The translations under genes and the position numbers were made by a program. Positions 1 through 8,779 of a DNA stretch of 64,000 bases are shown here, one piece after another. The DNA lies in NCBI RefSeq assembly GCF_004792655.1, contig NZ_SRZC01000019.1, forward strand, positions 22,817 through 86,816. The letters run 5' to 3'. Origin of the DNA: Palleniella muris. GTDB taxonomy: Bacteria > Bacteroidota > Bacteroidia > Bacteroidales > Bacteroidaceae. Position 1 is the first letter of the stretch, and each line of letters opens with the position of its first letter. The notes beneath the pieces are model-generated. The model saw only the letters and a list, made by a program, of their open reading frames with translations, made no database searches and was not told the DNA's origin.

Positions 1-273
1 ACTCTCTTGTTGCGTACTGTTTGCAACAAGTGGCATAAGCATAGTGTTTGGCATCGCTTTAGAATCACAAAATACAACAGATACATTATTACCTGCCAAA
101 GCATTCAGCAGTGGCACTGTGATTTGAACCATTTGATTTTCCACAATCACTACGCCAATGTCTTCTATCGGGCGCGTGACTTCGTCTTCGCTATCCCTGA
201 AACGAATAACCAGCTGGTTGAGTTTCAAGGATAGCAAAACCGGAGTGGAGAACATAAGAGTTTGCTTTATCAT
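1..273 (-). CDS. cas1: Cas1 integrase, N-terminal part (runs off left edge)
   Basis: The minus strand encodes 91 codons starting MIKQTLMFSTPVLLSLKLNQ and continuing with RPIEDIGVVIVENQ and a stretch reading VFCDSKAMPNTMLMPL. This matches the N-terminal beta domain of type II Cas1, the integrase that, with Cas2, inserts new spacers into the CRISPR array. The ATG (273-271) overlaps the cas9 stop by four bases (ATGA), so the two genes are translationally coupled in one operon. The catalytic C-terminal domain lies beyond the window, so it cannot be judged intact. The reading on the opposite strand of this stretch is a shadow. Confidence 0.9.
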   Translation of the reverse strand, partial: MIKQTLMFSTPVLLSLKLNQLVIRFRDSEDEVTRPIEDIGVVIVENQMVQITVPLLNALAGNNVSVVFCDSKAMPNTMLMPLVANSTQQES

Positions 274-3200
274 CTATGTAGGAATTTAATTTCTCCAATT
301 TCATTGATAGTAAAATCCTGATTTTGGACTAAGGCTTTAAATTGAGTATGATACAATTTGATACCTGCACGAAAATCTTCAGTACATCTATAAGCTCCAT
401 TTTTCAATTTCACTTCTGAAGATGGGCGTGCCTCTTGGTGATGAACAAGTGCAATCGTACCGTAATGACATCCAGACACAATCATAGACGACATTCCTGC
501 CACCCTATATAAACGATTGGTCAAAGCAGACTTAGGTAATTCATAGATTTCCTCCGGAGTTTCTTCATACAGCAATACCATAGAACCTGTTTTCAGTTGC
601 CATTTCAGAGGATAACCATCCTTGTATTCTTGAAATAATCTTATCCCCTGTACCTTCAAATCACTATTATGATAAGCCACAGCGTCATAGTTGTTAACAA
701 GTTCAAAAGAGCGTTTCTCTTTCCCTCGTTTATCCTTGCCAACATAGATTGCCATCATATAATTAACTTCATTCTTTACATTGACATACTGTTTATATTT
801 CTTACGTGAGATGTCCCTATGTATACGTATTTCGATGGGATGTTTCACGTCTTCACAATATATCCTTACCTTGTTTATCTTTATCCCTTTATCACGGTTC
901 ATCCAAATACCTGCGGCAACTGCCTTTTTCAGACTTCCATACTCGTCTTTTGCAGATTTCACCTTTTCCTTTACCTTTTCATCAACTATCTTGTTTATGA
1001 ACTTCTCTTCATCCTTTGGAAGCACTTGGTCCAATGACTTACGGACAACATATTTGATTTCGCCATCACGTTCTATCGCGCCATAGAATGTATCCAAATG
1101 CAACGGTCCGCGTGCAGTGTCACCTTGCATAAACTGCGGCATAACCTTCCCATTCTTTCTTATATGCTTCTTTGTCCGCTTAGACATATTATCTGCCGTA
1201 TAATGACTGACGAGAATTCTATCAGCAAGCGACTTTACATCTTCTGTGAATGTTTGCCAAGGCTTTGGGAACATCCCATTGCAGCTGTTCATTCCCCATC
1301 TATGTCGCTCCTCGTCATGATAATATTGAGCAAGTTGGTCATACTCTGCTCTGCCTATACAAGCAATGGTCACAGCGTCAATAGCATGATGGCAATGATT
1401 CTCACGCCGTTTCTGTTCATTCTTATCCTGAAGCCCCCAGATTTTACGGAAGTCAGACGTTGCAAGGCCCTTGACTATTGACACATTGCGGAACAATGAT
1501 TTCAAATAAAGCCGGGCATACTTTGAAATCAAACCGGCATCGGCACCTTGACGGCGTGAGAATCCTTCAGGGACCTCTTTCATAATAAAACGCGAGTACT
1601 TTCCTTGCCAATAGTCACGCTCCAAAGCCAGCCTGTGCCTTTTCTGAATAATGCGGTCTTTCAATTCTTTGTCTGCTACACCTCGTGTATTCAGCTTTCG
1701 TAATTGTTTGTCCACTTGTTCGTATTTTTCATTCCAATGTTCCACACGTTCAAGAATCGCCTCATAGTTCTCCAATTCACTTGGGAGACAAGTCTTCTTC
1801 ACCTCACGGTTAAAACGGCTTTGGCACACGGTAAGATTCGTTGCTGTTGAATCACCACCAACACTACGTGGAATAGTATGTTCTATGTCGTATTTGTTCT
1901 TATCAAACAAATCCCCAAGGCGTATCGTCTCTCCCGTGTACAAACAAAGATGATTCTGCTCTTCCCACAATTTATATTTCAGCAAATCCACACTTGTTGG
2001 CACATACGACTCACCAAAATGCTCTTTTATATGCTTTGCATTTTCTACGTTTTTCTTTTCATTGTCATTCTGCCACTGTCTTATGGCAGCACGCCTATTG
2101 GAGTCATTAAGTTCCCTGGCGAGTTCTATTCTGACAGATGTAAATTCATTTATCTTTCCCTCTTTCAACAATGTATTTATCACATGACGCATCCTAAACA
2201 ATGAATGCATAGCCATAGGATTGCGTACACTGCTTGTACGTGGCGAGCCAAGCTGGAAATAACCATCTTCGGTTGGCTTGCGCACTTTAGGGAACAAGTC
2301 TATTTGGGAAGGATGATAAAGAACCTTCAACCTTCTTTCCTGCTCTTCATCCAATTGATACTTGCATGCAACATATCGTTTTACATATTCCTCACGAGTA
2401 CGAATTTCTGACTTTTGCGAATCATATTCTTCAAATGCCTCAACAATATCCTCCGCATCCTCTTTCGGCAGCATTGGAAGCAAAGCCTCCTTGTCAATTG
2501 CACATGGCACAACCTTGTACATGTTTGCAAGGAACACTGCATGAGAATAAATCAAACCATAGTGCTTCATGTATGGCAATATTTTCCTAATTGCCGCAAG
2601 AGACAATGAAGCATAATCAGATGGTACCTTGATATTGCTGAACATTTTCGCATGTTCATCATCCAATTGCAATTTTTCCTTTGCAAACGAGAACAAATGC
2701 TCTTTGTCTTCAAAGAAAAACAATGCATGCCAAATATCATTCATTATCTGGAAGCGAGTTTTGCCTCCACCCATTACATAAACCTCACAGGCAGCTTCCA
2801 ACCATGAGTCATCGCTTGCCTTGCACTCAAAGACATCTGACAACTGAGCAATAACAGGGCAACCACTCACGCGAGTGTCCATGTGGTAATTGAAACGGTA
2901 AGGTTGCTCGCTTTTGTCTTTATAATAGCAAAAGTTATTCTTTGTCCCAGACAATTTCTTTGCAATTTCATCAAAGCCGAAATCTTTCTTTGATTTCCTT
3001 AAGAAGAGCGGAATTATCAAATCTTTTTCCTCTCGGGTAAGGTGCCTGCTTCCACTGTCTATCGGAGTCTGTATCTTGATATTGTTAACAAACGCATACA
3101 TTCTGTACTGCTCATACATCGGATGTGATATTGGGCAACGAGTCTTGTTAGGTTCAAAAACACAGCGCCCAACAGTATGTTTCTGAGATTTCAAAGGTCG

Positions 3201-3950
3201 TTGCGTAATAATTGTTTTGCGTAAAACCTTTGCCAGTTCTTCTCCCAAGCCTTGTTTCTCACAAATAGCAAGCAATTCTTTCTCATAGTGCTCCAGCCTG
3301 TCTGTGTATTTTGCACGGATACGTTCTCCTCTCTGATAAAGAGAGTAAAAATACTGTCCAAGGTATTCATACCCTCCAGTTTCCATCTCATCATTAATGT
3401 CACTAATCGATTTTGCAACTTTACCGTCACTTTCCTTGGCCTCCTCTTTTCTATTGCTAAGGAAACCTCTACGCTGGTTTATGTGATAAATGGCACGCCC
3501 GACAATGTACCTGTTCCCCACATCATCCATATCTAATTTCTCCGAGAGACATAGATTGCGGTAATAATAAGGATTCTTGTTCATCGCCTCATCTGTCCGT
3601 TGCCAATCAACAAACTCATCAGACAATGGATATTCTTTTTTCGTGCGCCAATTTTTAAGAGCATCGTCAGAAACGAAAGGACATAATCCATGCTTTATCA
3701 AAATCTTCAGCAACTTGATTTTCCTGACTTTGCGCCTCCAATATCCTATACGCTGACGCCTGTACCCTGTTCGTTCAGCAGCACGTGAATATTCTATTGT
3801 ACCCTTTTCTATCTTCACACCCTCCTGAAAGATATTAACTCCTGCATCAACTAATGTATACTTGTCGGTCGGTGCTTCCGGATTATAATCAACCACAGCC
3901 CAGCCTACGCTGTTTGTTCCTGTATCAAGACCTAAAATTCGTTCTTTCAT
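270..3950 (-). CDS. cas9: Cas9 RNA-guided endonuclease, type II-C-like
   Basis: Protein of 1226 residues that cuts DNA matching a crRNA:tracrRNA guide. RuvC-I is at the N-terminus (ILGLDTGTNSVGW, Asp9), followed by an arginine-rich bridge helix near residues 64-90. RuvC-II reads RIELAREL (Glu609). The HNH domain reads YDIEHTIPRSVGG with His691 and Asn714. RuvC-III reads HHAIDA with His855 and Asp858. All nuclease residues expected from other Cas9 proteins are present, so it should be active. Neither csn2 nor cas4 is visible and cas1 follows directly with a four-base overlap, which with the moderate size suggests subtype II-C; cas2 lies outside the window. The upstream region holds a divergent tracrRNA. 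PAM cannot be read from sequence. Confidence 0.97.
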   Translation of the reverse strand: MKERILGLDTGTNSVGWAVVDYNPEAPTDKYTLVDAGVNIFQEGVKIEKGTIEYSRAAERTGYRRQRIGYWRRKVRKIKLLKILIKHGLCPFVSDDALKNWRTKKEYPLSDEFVDWQRTDEAMNKNPYYYRNLCLSEKLDMDDVGNRYIVGRAIYHINQRRGFLSNRKEEAKESDGKVAKSISDINDEMETGGYEYLGQYFYSLYQRGERIRAKYTDRLEHYEKELLAICEKQGLGEELAKVLRKTIITQRPLKSQKHTVGRCVFEPNKTRCPISHPMYEQYRMYAFVNNIKIQTPIDSGSRHLTREEKDLIIPLFLRKSKKDFGFDEIAKKLSGTKNNFCYYKDKSEQPYRFNYHMDTRVSGCPVIAQLSDVFECKASDDSWLEAACEVYVMGGGKTRFQIMNDIWHALFFFEDKEHLFSFAKEKLQLDDEHAKMFSNIKVPSDYASLSLAAIRKILPYMKHYGLIYSHAVFLANMYKVVPCAIDKEALLPMLPKEDAEDIVEAFEEYDSQKSEIRTREEYVKRYVACKYQLDEEQERRLKVLYHPSQIDLFPKVRKPTEDGYFQLGSPRTSSVRNPMAMHSLFRMRHVINTLLKEGKINEFTSVRIELARELNDSNRRAAIRQWQNDNEKKNVENAKHIKEHFGESYVPTSVDLLKYKLWEEQNHLCLYTGETIRLGDLFDKNKYDIEHTIPRSVGGDSTATNLTVCQSRFNREVKKTCLPSELENYEAILERVEHWNEKYEQVDKQLRKLNTRGVADKELKDRIIQKRHRLALERDYWQGKYSRFIMKEVPEGFSRRQGADAGLISKYARLYLKSLFRNVSIVKGLATSDFRKIWGLQDKNEQKRRENHCHHAIDAVTIACIGRAEYDQLAQYYHDEERHRWGMNSCNGMFPKPWQTFTEDVKSLADRILVSHYTADNMSKRTKKHIRKNGKVMPQFMQGDTARGPLHLDTFYGAIERDGEIKYVVRKSLDQVLPKDEEKFINKIVDEKVKEKVKSAKDEYGSLKKAVAAGIWMNRDKGIKINKVRIYCEDVKHPIEIRIHRDISRKKYKQYVNVKNEVNYMMAIYVGKDKRGKEKRSFELVNNYDAVAYHNSDLKVQGIRLFQEYKDGYPLKWQLKTGSMVLLYEETPEEIYELPKSALTNRLYRVAGMSSMIVSGCHYGTIALVHHQEARPSSEVKLKNGAYRCTEDFRAGIKLYHTQFKALVQNQDFTINEIGEIKFLHR

Positions 3951-4014
3951 CTGTATATTCGTTAAATTTATGTTAATAGCCTATCATTTGTGATTATTAG
4001 TCATTTTAAAGCCG

Positions 4015-4022
4015 TACCTTTG
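4015..4022 (+). promoter_or_regulatory. -7 box of the tracrRNA promoter
   Basis: TACCTTTG matches TAnnTTTG. A TTTG at 3987-3990 could be the -33 element, though the 24-base gap is longer than the usual 19-21. Start of transcription is expected at about 4026-4028. Confidence 0.6.
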
Positions 4023-4025
4023 CAA

Positions 4026-4112
4026 TATAAGATTTCTTACATCTTATCACAATAAGGTCATCAGACCGAAGGTTGAAAACCTATACTCCCGCTTCGGTGG
4101 GAGTTTTTTTTT
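4026..4112 (+). ncRNA. tracrRNA for the type II CRISPR system
   Basis: Directly after a -7 box the plus strand shows the expected tracrRNA order. An anti-repeat is followed by a short nexus hairpin (GGTC/GACC, 4056-4067), a second hairpin (AGGTT-GAA-AACCT, 4070-4082), and a terminator stem of 8 bp with a TTCG tetraloop (4085-4104) and a run of T. The anti-repeat (about 4026-4053) predicts that CRISPR repeats begin close to ATTGTGATAAGATGTAAG. Position next to cas9 and transcription away from it agree with known tracrRNA genes. The array needed to confirm pairing is not in the window. Confidence 0.85.
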
Positions 4113-4123
4113 ATATTTCTGTA

Positions 4124-4155
4124 CAAAGATAACGAGAAATAATCACAATTACAAA
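4124..4155 (-). promoter_or_regulatory. Predicted cas9 promoter
   Basis: On the minus strand a TTTG (-33 element, 4155-4152) is followed after 20 bases by TATCTTTG (-7 element, 4131-4124), an exact fit to the Bacteroidetes promoter pattern. Transcription would start near 4118 and cross the tracrRNA region in antisense before reaching the cas9 ATG at 3950. I found no full TAnnTTTG box on the minus strand between the tracrRNA and cas9; TAAATTTA at 3971-3964 is a weaker alternative. Confidence 0.6.
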
Positions 4156-4211
4156 TTTAAAGCCAGTTTATTCCATTCTTCTTTACCCCTGTATACTACA
4201 ATTTCAAAAAC

Positions 4212-4885
4212 ACTTATCCTAACCATCGAAATCGTTATTGGACATATACAAACAAATTGCAGGAAATTCAATCAATGAATCAGAAAGCTTACCCCGTAGA
4301 GGTGTTGTTACAAAATTTTCCGATATGGAAGCAGTTGCCTTGAATATGTGTTCCGAAGCTGTCGGTATTGACAGCGAGCCTTTGCTCTTTTCCAAGTTAA
4401 AGGAGTATCGCAGGAAAATCCCGAACCTTGTATCCCGCAGGCAATAATTACGGATATGAACTGCACGCCCTCTGTGGGTTAAGCGGAGTAGTCCATTCTT
4501 CTGACCTGACAAAGGCAAGTGTACATGATATTCATTACATCAAAGATGCAAGGGGTGGTCATAACAGCTGTACTGTCACAGGCGACAGAGGATACATAAG
4601 ACAAGTACAATTGGACCTGCTTACTACTGCCAAAATAAAGCCGGAGGCTCATCATAGGAGAAACCGGAAGGACAGGAAACCGACCGCTCCTCTTTTTTGC
4701 AGAAGCAAGGAAAAGGATTGAAACGTTATTCTCACAGTTGTCCGGCCAATTTTGGATTACAAGGAATTATGCAAAAGACACAGAAGGACTGTTTACGCGA
4801 ATTATCGGGAAAGCCAGCGCACTCACAATCCTACAATACATTAATTAACAAACCAATTGGAAGAGTTAAATATGCGCTAATTTAA
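4212..4885 (+). pseudogene. IS982-family transposase remnant
   Basis: Three plus-strand segments in different frames together resemble an IS982-type DDE transposase. The N-terminal part reads VVTKFSDMEAVALNMCSEAV and later LVSRRQ. The middle reads YGYELHALCGLSGVVHSSDL and ASVHDIHYIKD, then GDRGYI. The end reads INKPIGRVKYALI. Frame changes at about 4440 and 4700 and missing stretches (the segment between SRRQ and YGYEL is too short) show the gene is dead. No terminal inverted repeats were identified with confidence. It lies beside the cas9-tracrRNA block, so it may mark a past rearrangement next to the CRISPR locus. Confidence 0.8.
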
Positions 4886-5686
4886 TTCCGCCAACGGGTT
4901 TCTTATATCAAATTCAGTATAATCAAGAAAAAATGTCAAATAAAAAATCATTAACATTTTTATCATGACCAAAGTCTTATTTATATATTTTCCATTACCC
5001 ATACAATCGAACATCGGTACAATTTTCATACGGGTGCTTCATAAGTGGTGCGGCAAAACACATCATCCACAAATCATCCGGTTGTCATATCCTTATGCAG
5101 TTCGTCCGGCACAAAAAAATATTGCCAAACGGTACATTTCCCTGCCAGCGGAAAACATCAAGTTTTCAAATGTTCTGTTTATCATAATATTAAGGAAACG
5201 CCTGACTTGACATCTATATCAGCCGTTTCCCACTCTTTTTCCTGTGAAAAACGGCATTTCTCATCAGAAAAAGCCACATATTACATCCCTTTTCATGACC
5301 TTTCGTCCTGTCAGAGATAACCTTTTGTCACACGAATGGTAACACTTTGCAGTCCCGCTGATTGAGAAAAGACGCCTTATTTTACATAAGCCGTTGAATA
5401 CCAGCAGACTGCAAGAATTCTGAAATTTCGCAAATTTCTATGTTTGTTCCTACAGTCTTGTTTTTATGCAATTCTACGGAGGGGAAAAAGCATTGAGTTT
5501 TCTAATTACAATTTCGGTACATAAACATGAGTGCAGCCTTTCCCTCATGTGAAAAAGCGACACTCCCGCTCATTATCCTGCCCTTTAACAAAAGCACATA
5601 CTATATAATCTTTCTTCAACAACACCGACAATCTACCGTAAAAATATTACCTACTTTTAAGTATTGCCGTACACAAAGAATCATTG
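4886..5686. other. Intergenic stretch without a supported gene
   Basis: AT-rich sequence between the transposase remnant and the porin-like gene. Several short open frames exist (for example around 4965-5320), but none has a recognisable product, a convincing start or a promoter box, and they overlap each other on the same strand. Nothing else is visible before the porin promoter. Confidence 0.6.
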
Positions 5687-5694
5687 TAATTTTG
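5687..5694 (+). promoter_or_regulatory. -7 box for the porin-like gene
   Basis: TAATTTTG fits TAnnTTTG exactly. It lies 33 bases upstream of the chosen ATG at 5728 and excludes the longer reading that would begin at 5527. Confidence 0.7.
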
Positions 5695-5727
5695 CACAAA
5701 AAATTCAAAAAACTCAAAAAACATAGC

Positions 5728-6618
5728 ATGAAAAGAGCAATTATCTGCGTAATTGCGCTGTCTGCCATATCCGTCATGGCGGCAGCAAAAGACGAAGACA
5801 GCAGCAAAGCAAGAAACAGTTCATTTACCATCGAAGGTTACGGCGAAACAGGAGTCATGAAGACATCCGAAGGTTATAATGCCGTCAGTCCGCATGTTCT
5901 CGCAGGCGCGGAGTATATTTGGAAATATGGCTGGAGCGCATTTGGAGAAGTGGAGTATGCAGATGCGGCTGACATCACACAATTGTTCGCACAGAAGACC
6001 TTCACAGAATGGGCAGCAGTGCGTTTCGGCAAGATGACTGTCCCTGTCGGCATCTCAAATCTTCTTGACAATCCCATGGACCACTTCTCCGTATCCCTGC
6101 CATTGGGCGAAACGGATATCCTGCCAGAGAACTGCAACCTCACCGGCATATCGTTCCTTGGAAGCCATAAAATGTGCAACTATGAAGCGCAAATACTGCT
6201 GGCAAACGACTCCTTGGCATTGGCAATGCGAATCGAGAACAGTCCTGCCGACAATCTAAGTATTGACGCAAGCGGATATTATGACGGAAAATTCATTGTG
6301 AGCAGCAACCTGAGATTCTCATCTGATGCCGTCATTGCACGTGCCGTTGCCACATATTCCCAGCGGGCAAATGCCGTCCACTGCGGAGCTGAAGCCGGCT
6401 ATGACCTGTTCCATGGTCTGCCAAAAGCAAACAGCCGTCTTTTTGCCTTTGTACGGTATGACTTCTCCAATCATAAAGAGAATTGTCATAGCGCGAAGAT
6501 AGGCATCAACTATCTGCCACTCGAACAGATTGTCATCAAAGCAGAATACGAAAGGAACATACTCCGAAATTCTTCTGACAACAATCTTGCAATCGGGGTT
6601 GGCATATCATTGCCATAA
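5728..6618 (+). CDS. Outer-membrane porin-like beta-barrel protein
   Basis: Protein of 296 residues beginning MKRAIICVIALSAISVMAAA, a clear signal peptide, so it is exported. The mature part consists of alternating polar and hydrophobic strands typical of a beta-barrel, with aromatic residues and a C-terminal strand ending ...LAIGVGISLP. Segments such as WAAVRFGKMTVPVGISNLLD resemble Bacteroidetes porins related to the phosphate-selective porin O/P group. Substrate is not readable. The open frame extends 67 codons upstream, but the promoter box at 5687 and the signal peptide fix the start at 5728. It stands alone: a terminator-bearing gap separates it from the convergent permease gene. Confidence 0.7.
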   Translation: MKRAIICVIALSAISVMAAAKDEDSSKARNSSFTIEGYGETGVMKTSEGYNAVSPHVLAGAEYIWKYGWSAFGEVEYADAADITQLFAQKTFTEWAAVRFGKMTVPVGISNLLDNPMDHFSVSLPLGETDILPENCNLTGISFLGSHKMCNYEAQILLANDSLALAMRIENSPADNLSIDASGYYDGKFIVSSNLRFSSDAVIARAVATYSQRANAVHCGAEAGYDLFHGLPKANSRLFAFVRYDFSNHKENCHSAKIGINYLPLEQIVIKAEYERNILRNSSDNNLAIGVGISLP

Positions 6619-6879
6619 AAGAATTGTTGGTGTACGGCAAACATCTTCAACACTCTGCAGTTCATTATTTTTTTAGTGTAACAAACTCTGCGCAATGATA
6701 GTCCATGACTCGCTAATGACCGTGACCTGGCCACTGTGTCCTCATGGTATCCCAGGATTCAGCAATGCGTGCCTATAAAGCCTGTTGACAACTTGTGCAT
6801 GTGGATGCGTGTGTGTGGATGTACCACGCTCACTTTCACAAGCTAAGTAACATCTCAGCAATCAGGAAAAATCTCACAC

Positions 6880-6938
6880 ATAAAAACAAATCACTCTCCT
6901 TACAAAAAGCAGATGTTCTTTTTGTAAGGAGAGTGATT
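6880..6938 (-). terminator. Terminator of the permease gene
   Basis: A 21-bp perfect inverted repeat (6889-6909 with 6918-6938, 8-base loop) is followed on the minus strand by a T-rich tail. It lies 17 bases beyond the permease stop. The rest of the 6619-6955 gap shows nothing further. Confidence 0.8.
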
Positions 6939-6955
6939 GTCAAAACGCTAAAATC

Positions 6956-8260
6956 TTACAGCAAACGGCAGTCAAAGCCGGCAGAGTCAATAGCCTTCAT
7001 CACAGACTCCGCAGAGCAGGTGCCCCACACCTTGACCTCACCACAGTTCAGGCAGACATCCGCACGCTCCACTCCTGCAACGGACTGCACAGCACCTGCG
7101 ACAGCGGCGCGGCAGTGGGAACAGGTCATGCCATCAACCTTTATCGTATAGTCAGGCATGTCTGTGGCTGCCACCTCATGCTCACTACCATGATGACTGC
7201 GGCGAATGACAAAAGCATTGACCATAAGCGCAACAAGAACAATGCCGGAAGCTATCTCTATAAACCCAGGTCCGCCATCCTCACAACAGCTATTTGCCAT
7301 GACACCTGCCGGTGACAGCGCAAACCACTCGCGCGGCATAAGATAGTCCATCGCCAGACCACAGAGAACCGAACCGAAGATAATGGAGCCAAGGTATATC
7401 ATGAGCGTCTTGCGACCCATAATCTTGCGCACGACAAGGATTGATGCGGCATTGCTTGCCGGTCCTGCCATAAGCATGACAAGGGCAGTGCCCGGAGAGA
7501 GACCTTTGAGCATCAGCGACACGGCAATTGGTATGCTGCCAGTGGCACAGAGGTACATGGGAATGGCAGCCAGCAGCACAAGAACCATACTCAGGAGTGT
7601 GTTTCCTGAGAAGAGTTCAAAGAACTGCGCAGGCACAGCAACGGTGATTAAAGCGGCGATAAGCAGACCGATGAAAAGCCATTTGCCCACATCCTGCAAC
7701 ATCTCCACAAATCCATAGTTGAGGGCAGACTTCATGCGTGCAGCAAAAGAAGCGTCTTCTGCATGCTCATGACTATGGCAGCAGCCGTCCTTGCACCCCT
7801 CTTCCACTGTCTCTTCATCGTCTTTCCATTCCTCCTTACCGTCAAGTCTGTTGACAAGTATGCCGCCAAAGAATGATGTGACGAGTGCTGCCAACGGGCG
7901 GATGACGGCAAACGCCGGTCCAAGCACGGAGTATGTCGCCATAATGCTGTCCACTCCTGTCTGTGGGGTAGCGATGAGGAATGATGTTGCAGCACCTTTG
8001 GACGCCCCTTCGCGGCGAAGGGCGGCAGTGGTAGGTATGACTCCGCATGAACATAATGGGAGAGGTATGCCCAAGAGTGCAGCCTTAACCACTGATTTCC
8101 AGTCATTGGAGGCAAGGTGGCGTGAAAACATATTCCGTGGGACAAATGCCTGAAGCAGTCCCGCAATGAAGAATCCCAGAAGGAGGTAAGGTGCCATTTC
8201 GCACAGCAGATGCCAGAACGAAAGCACGTAGTCGGAGAGAACATCTTTAATCATAATCAT
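6956..8260 (-). CDS. Permease of the SO_0444 / DUF318 type with C-terminal HMA domain (metal efflux)
   Basis: Membrane protein of about 434 residues. The N-terminal and central parts hold several hydrophobic helices with the family motif GIPLPLCSCGVIPTTAALR, where the paired cysteines are typical of DUF318/ArsP-like permeases. A histidine- and cysteine-rich loop (CKDGCCHSHEHAEDA) separates the two membrane halves. The C-terminal 65 residues form a heavy-metal-associated domain with MTCSHCRAAV. The family is linked to copper, zinc or arsenic-type efflux; the substrate here is inferred only. The start MIMIKDVL (8260, or 8254) is chosen because the longer reading begins upstream of the promoter box at 8335-8342. 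The gene is monocistronic, with its own terminator. Confidence 0.85.
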   Translation of the reverse strand: MIMIKDVLSDYVLSFWHLLCEMAPYLLLGFFIAGLLQAFVPRNMFSRHLASNDWKSVVKAALLGIPLPLCSCGVIPTTAALRREGASKGAATSFLIATPQTGVDSIMATYSVLGPAFAVIRPLAALVTSFFGGILVNRLDGKEEWKDDEETVEEGCKDGCCHSHEHAEDASFAARMKSALNYGFVEMLQDVGKWLFIGLLIAALITVAVPAQFFELFSGNTLLSMVLVLLAAIPMYLCATGSIPIAVSLMLKGLSPGTALVMLMAGPASNAASILVVRKIMGRKTLMIYLGSIIFGSVLCGLAMDYLMPREWFALSPAGVMANSCCEDGGPGFIEIASGIVLVALMVNAFVIRRSHHGSEHEVAATDMPDYTIKVDGMTCSHCRAAVAGAVQSVAGVERADVCLNCGEVKVWGTCSAESVMKAIDSAGFDCRLL

Positions 8261-8334
8261 TTCTATGTGATTTATTGTTTGCAAAAGTGTAAAAGGACAG
8301 CGCATAGTTATACGCCTTTCCTTGATTTCGGGTG

Positions 8335-8342
8335 CAAAATTA
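8335..8342 (-). promoter_or_regulatory. -7 box for the permease gene
   Basis: CAAAATTA on the plus strand reads TAATTTTG on the minus strand. Predicted transcription start is near 8328, leaving a leader of about 70 bases. Confidence 0.65.
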
Positions 8343-8429
8343 CATAAAATATTTTGCAAACCGGTTGCAAAAGCATTGGTGTCCGGCAAACAGGCATAAT
8401 CCTTTGCAATTCATGCTTTGAGAAACGAT

Positions 8430-8530
8430 TAATCTTCTGAGTTCGCATGCGGATGGCTCTATGCAGCACTAATAATTTAACGTGAGTCCGTCGAACTCAC
8501 GTTAAATCATAACACGGATTCAGAAGATTA
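8430..8530. repeat. Nested inverted repeat (REP/MITE-like)
   Basis: Outer arms TAATCTTCTGA (8430-8440) and TCAGAAGATTA (8520-8530) enclose a 13-bp perfect inner stem, ATTTAACGTGAGT (8475-8487) with ACTCACGTTAAAT (8495-8507). The loop motif resembles sequences at 39380-39398 and 53323-53340, so it appears to be a dispersed family. The remaining bases to 8779 show no gene. Confidence 0.7.
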
Positions 8531-8779
8531 TGTTGATTATATATAAGAGCGCACAAAACTATTTACACCTTATATTATATAATATGCTCTATACAACTAT
8601 TCCATTTTACAAGAGATACCCCCATATATACCCCTATAACATTTGGAATCGCTTGCGGAATGTTGTACCTTTGCAACCGAAACCAAAAACATCAAGAATG
8701 TTGGTTTACAGAGTTCTTTGACATACTTGCCATACTTATTTTACAGCCCATTACGGAAACAATCGGACGCAAAGCTTTA

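Noticed and set aside
781..2609. Plus-strand open frames inside cas9
   Set aside because: They are shadows of the 1226-residue Cas9 frame, have no promoter and encode low-complexity hydrophobic sequence.
1..4200. CRISPR array
   Set aside because: No direct repeats with spacers occur near cas9; the array must lie outside the left edge.
4965..5320. Two overlapping plus-strand frames of 81 and 91 codons
   Set aside because: No recognisable product, no promoter box, and they overlap in different frames.
8261..8389. Extended N-terminus of the metal permease
   Set aside because: The upstream start lies before the promoter box at 8335-8342 and the extra residues show no family match.
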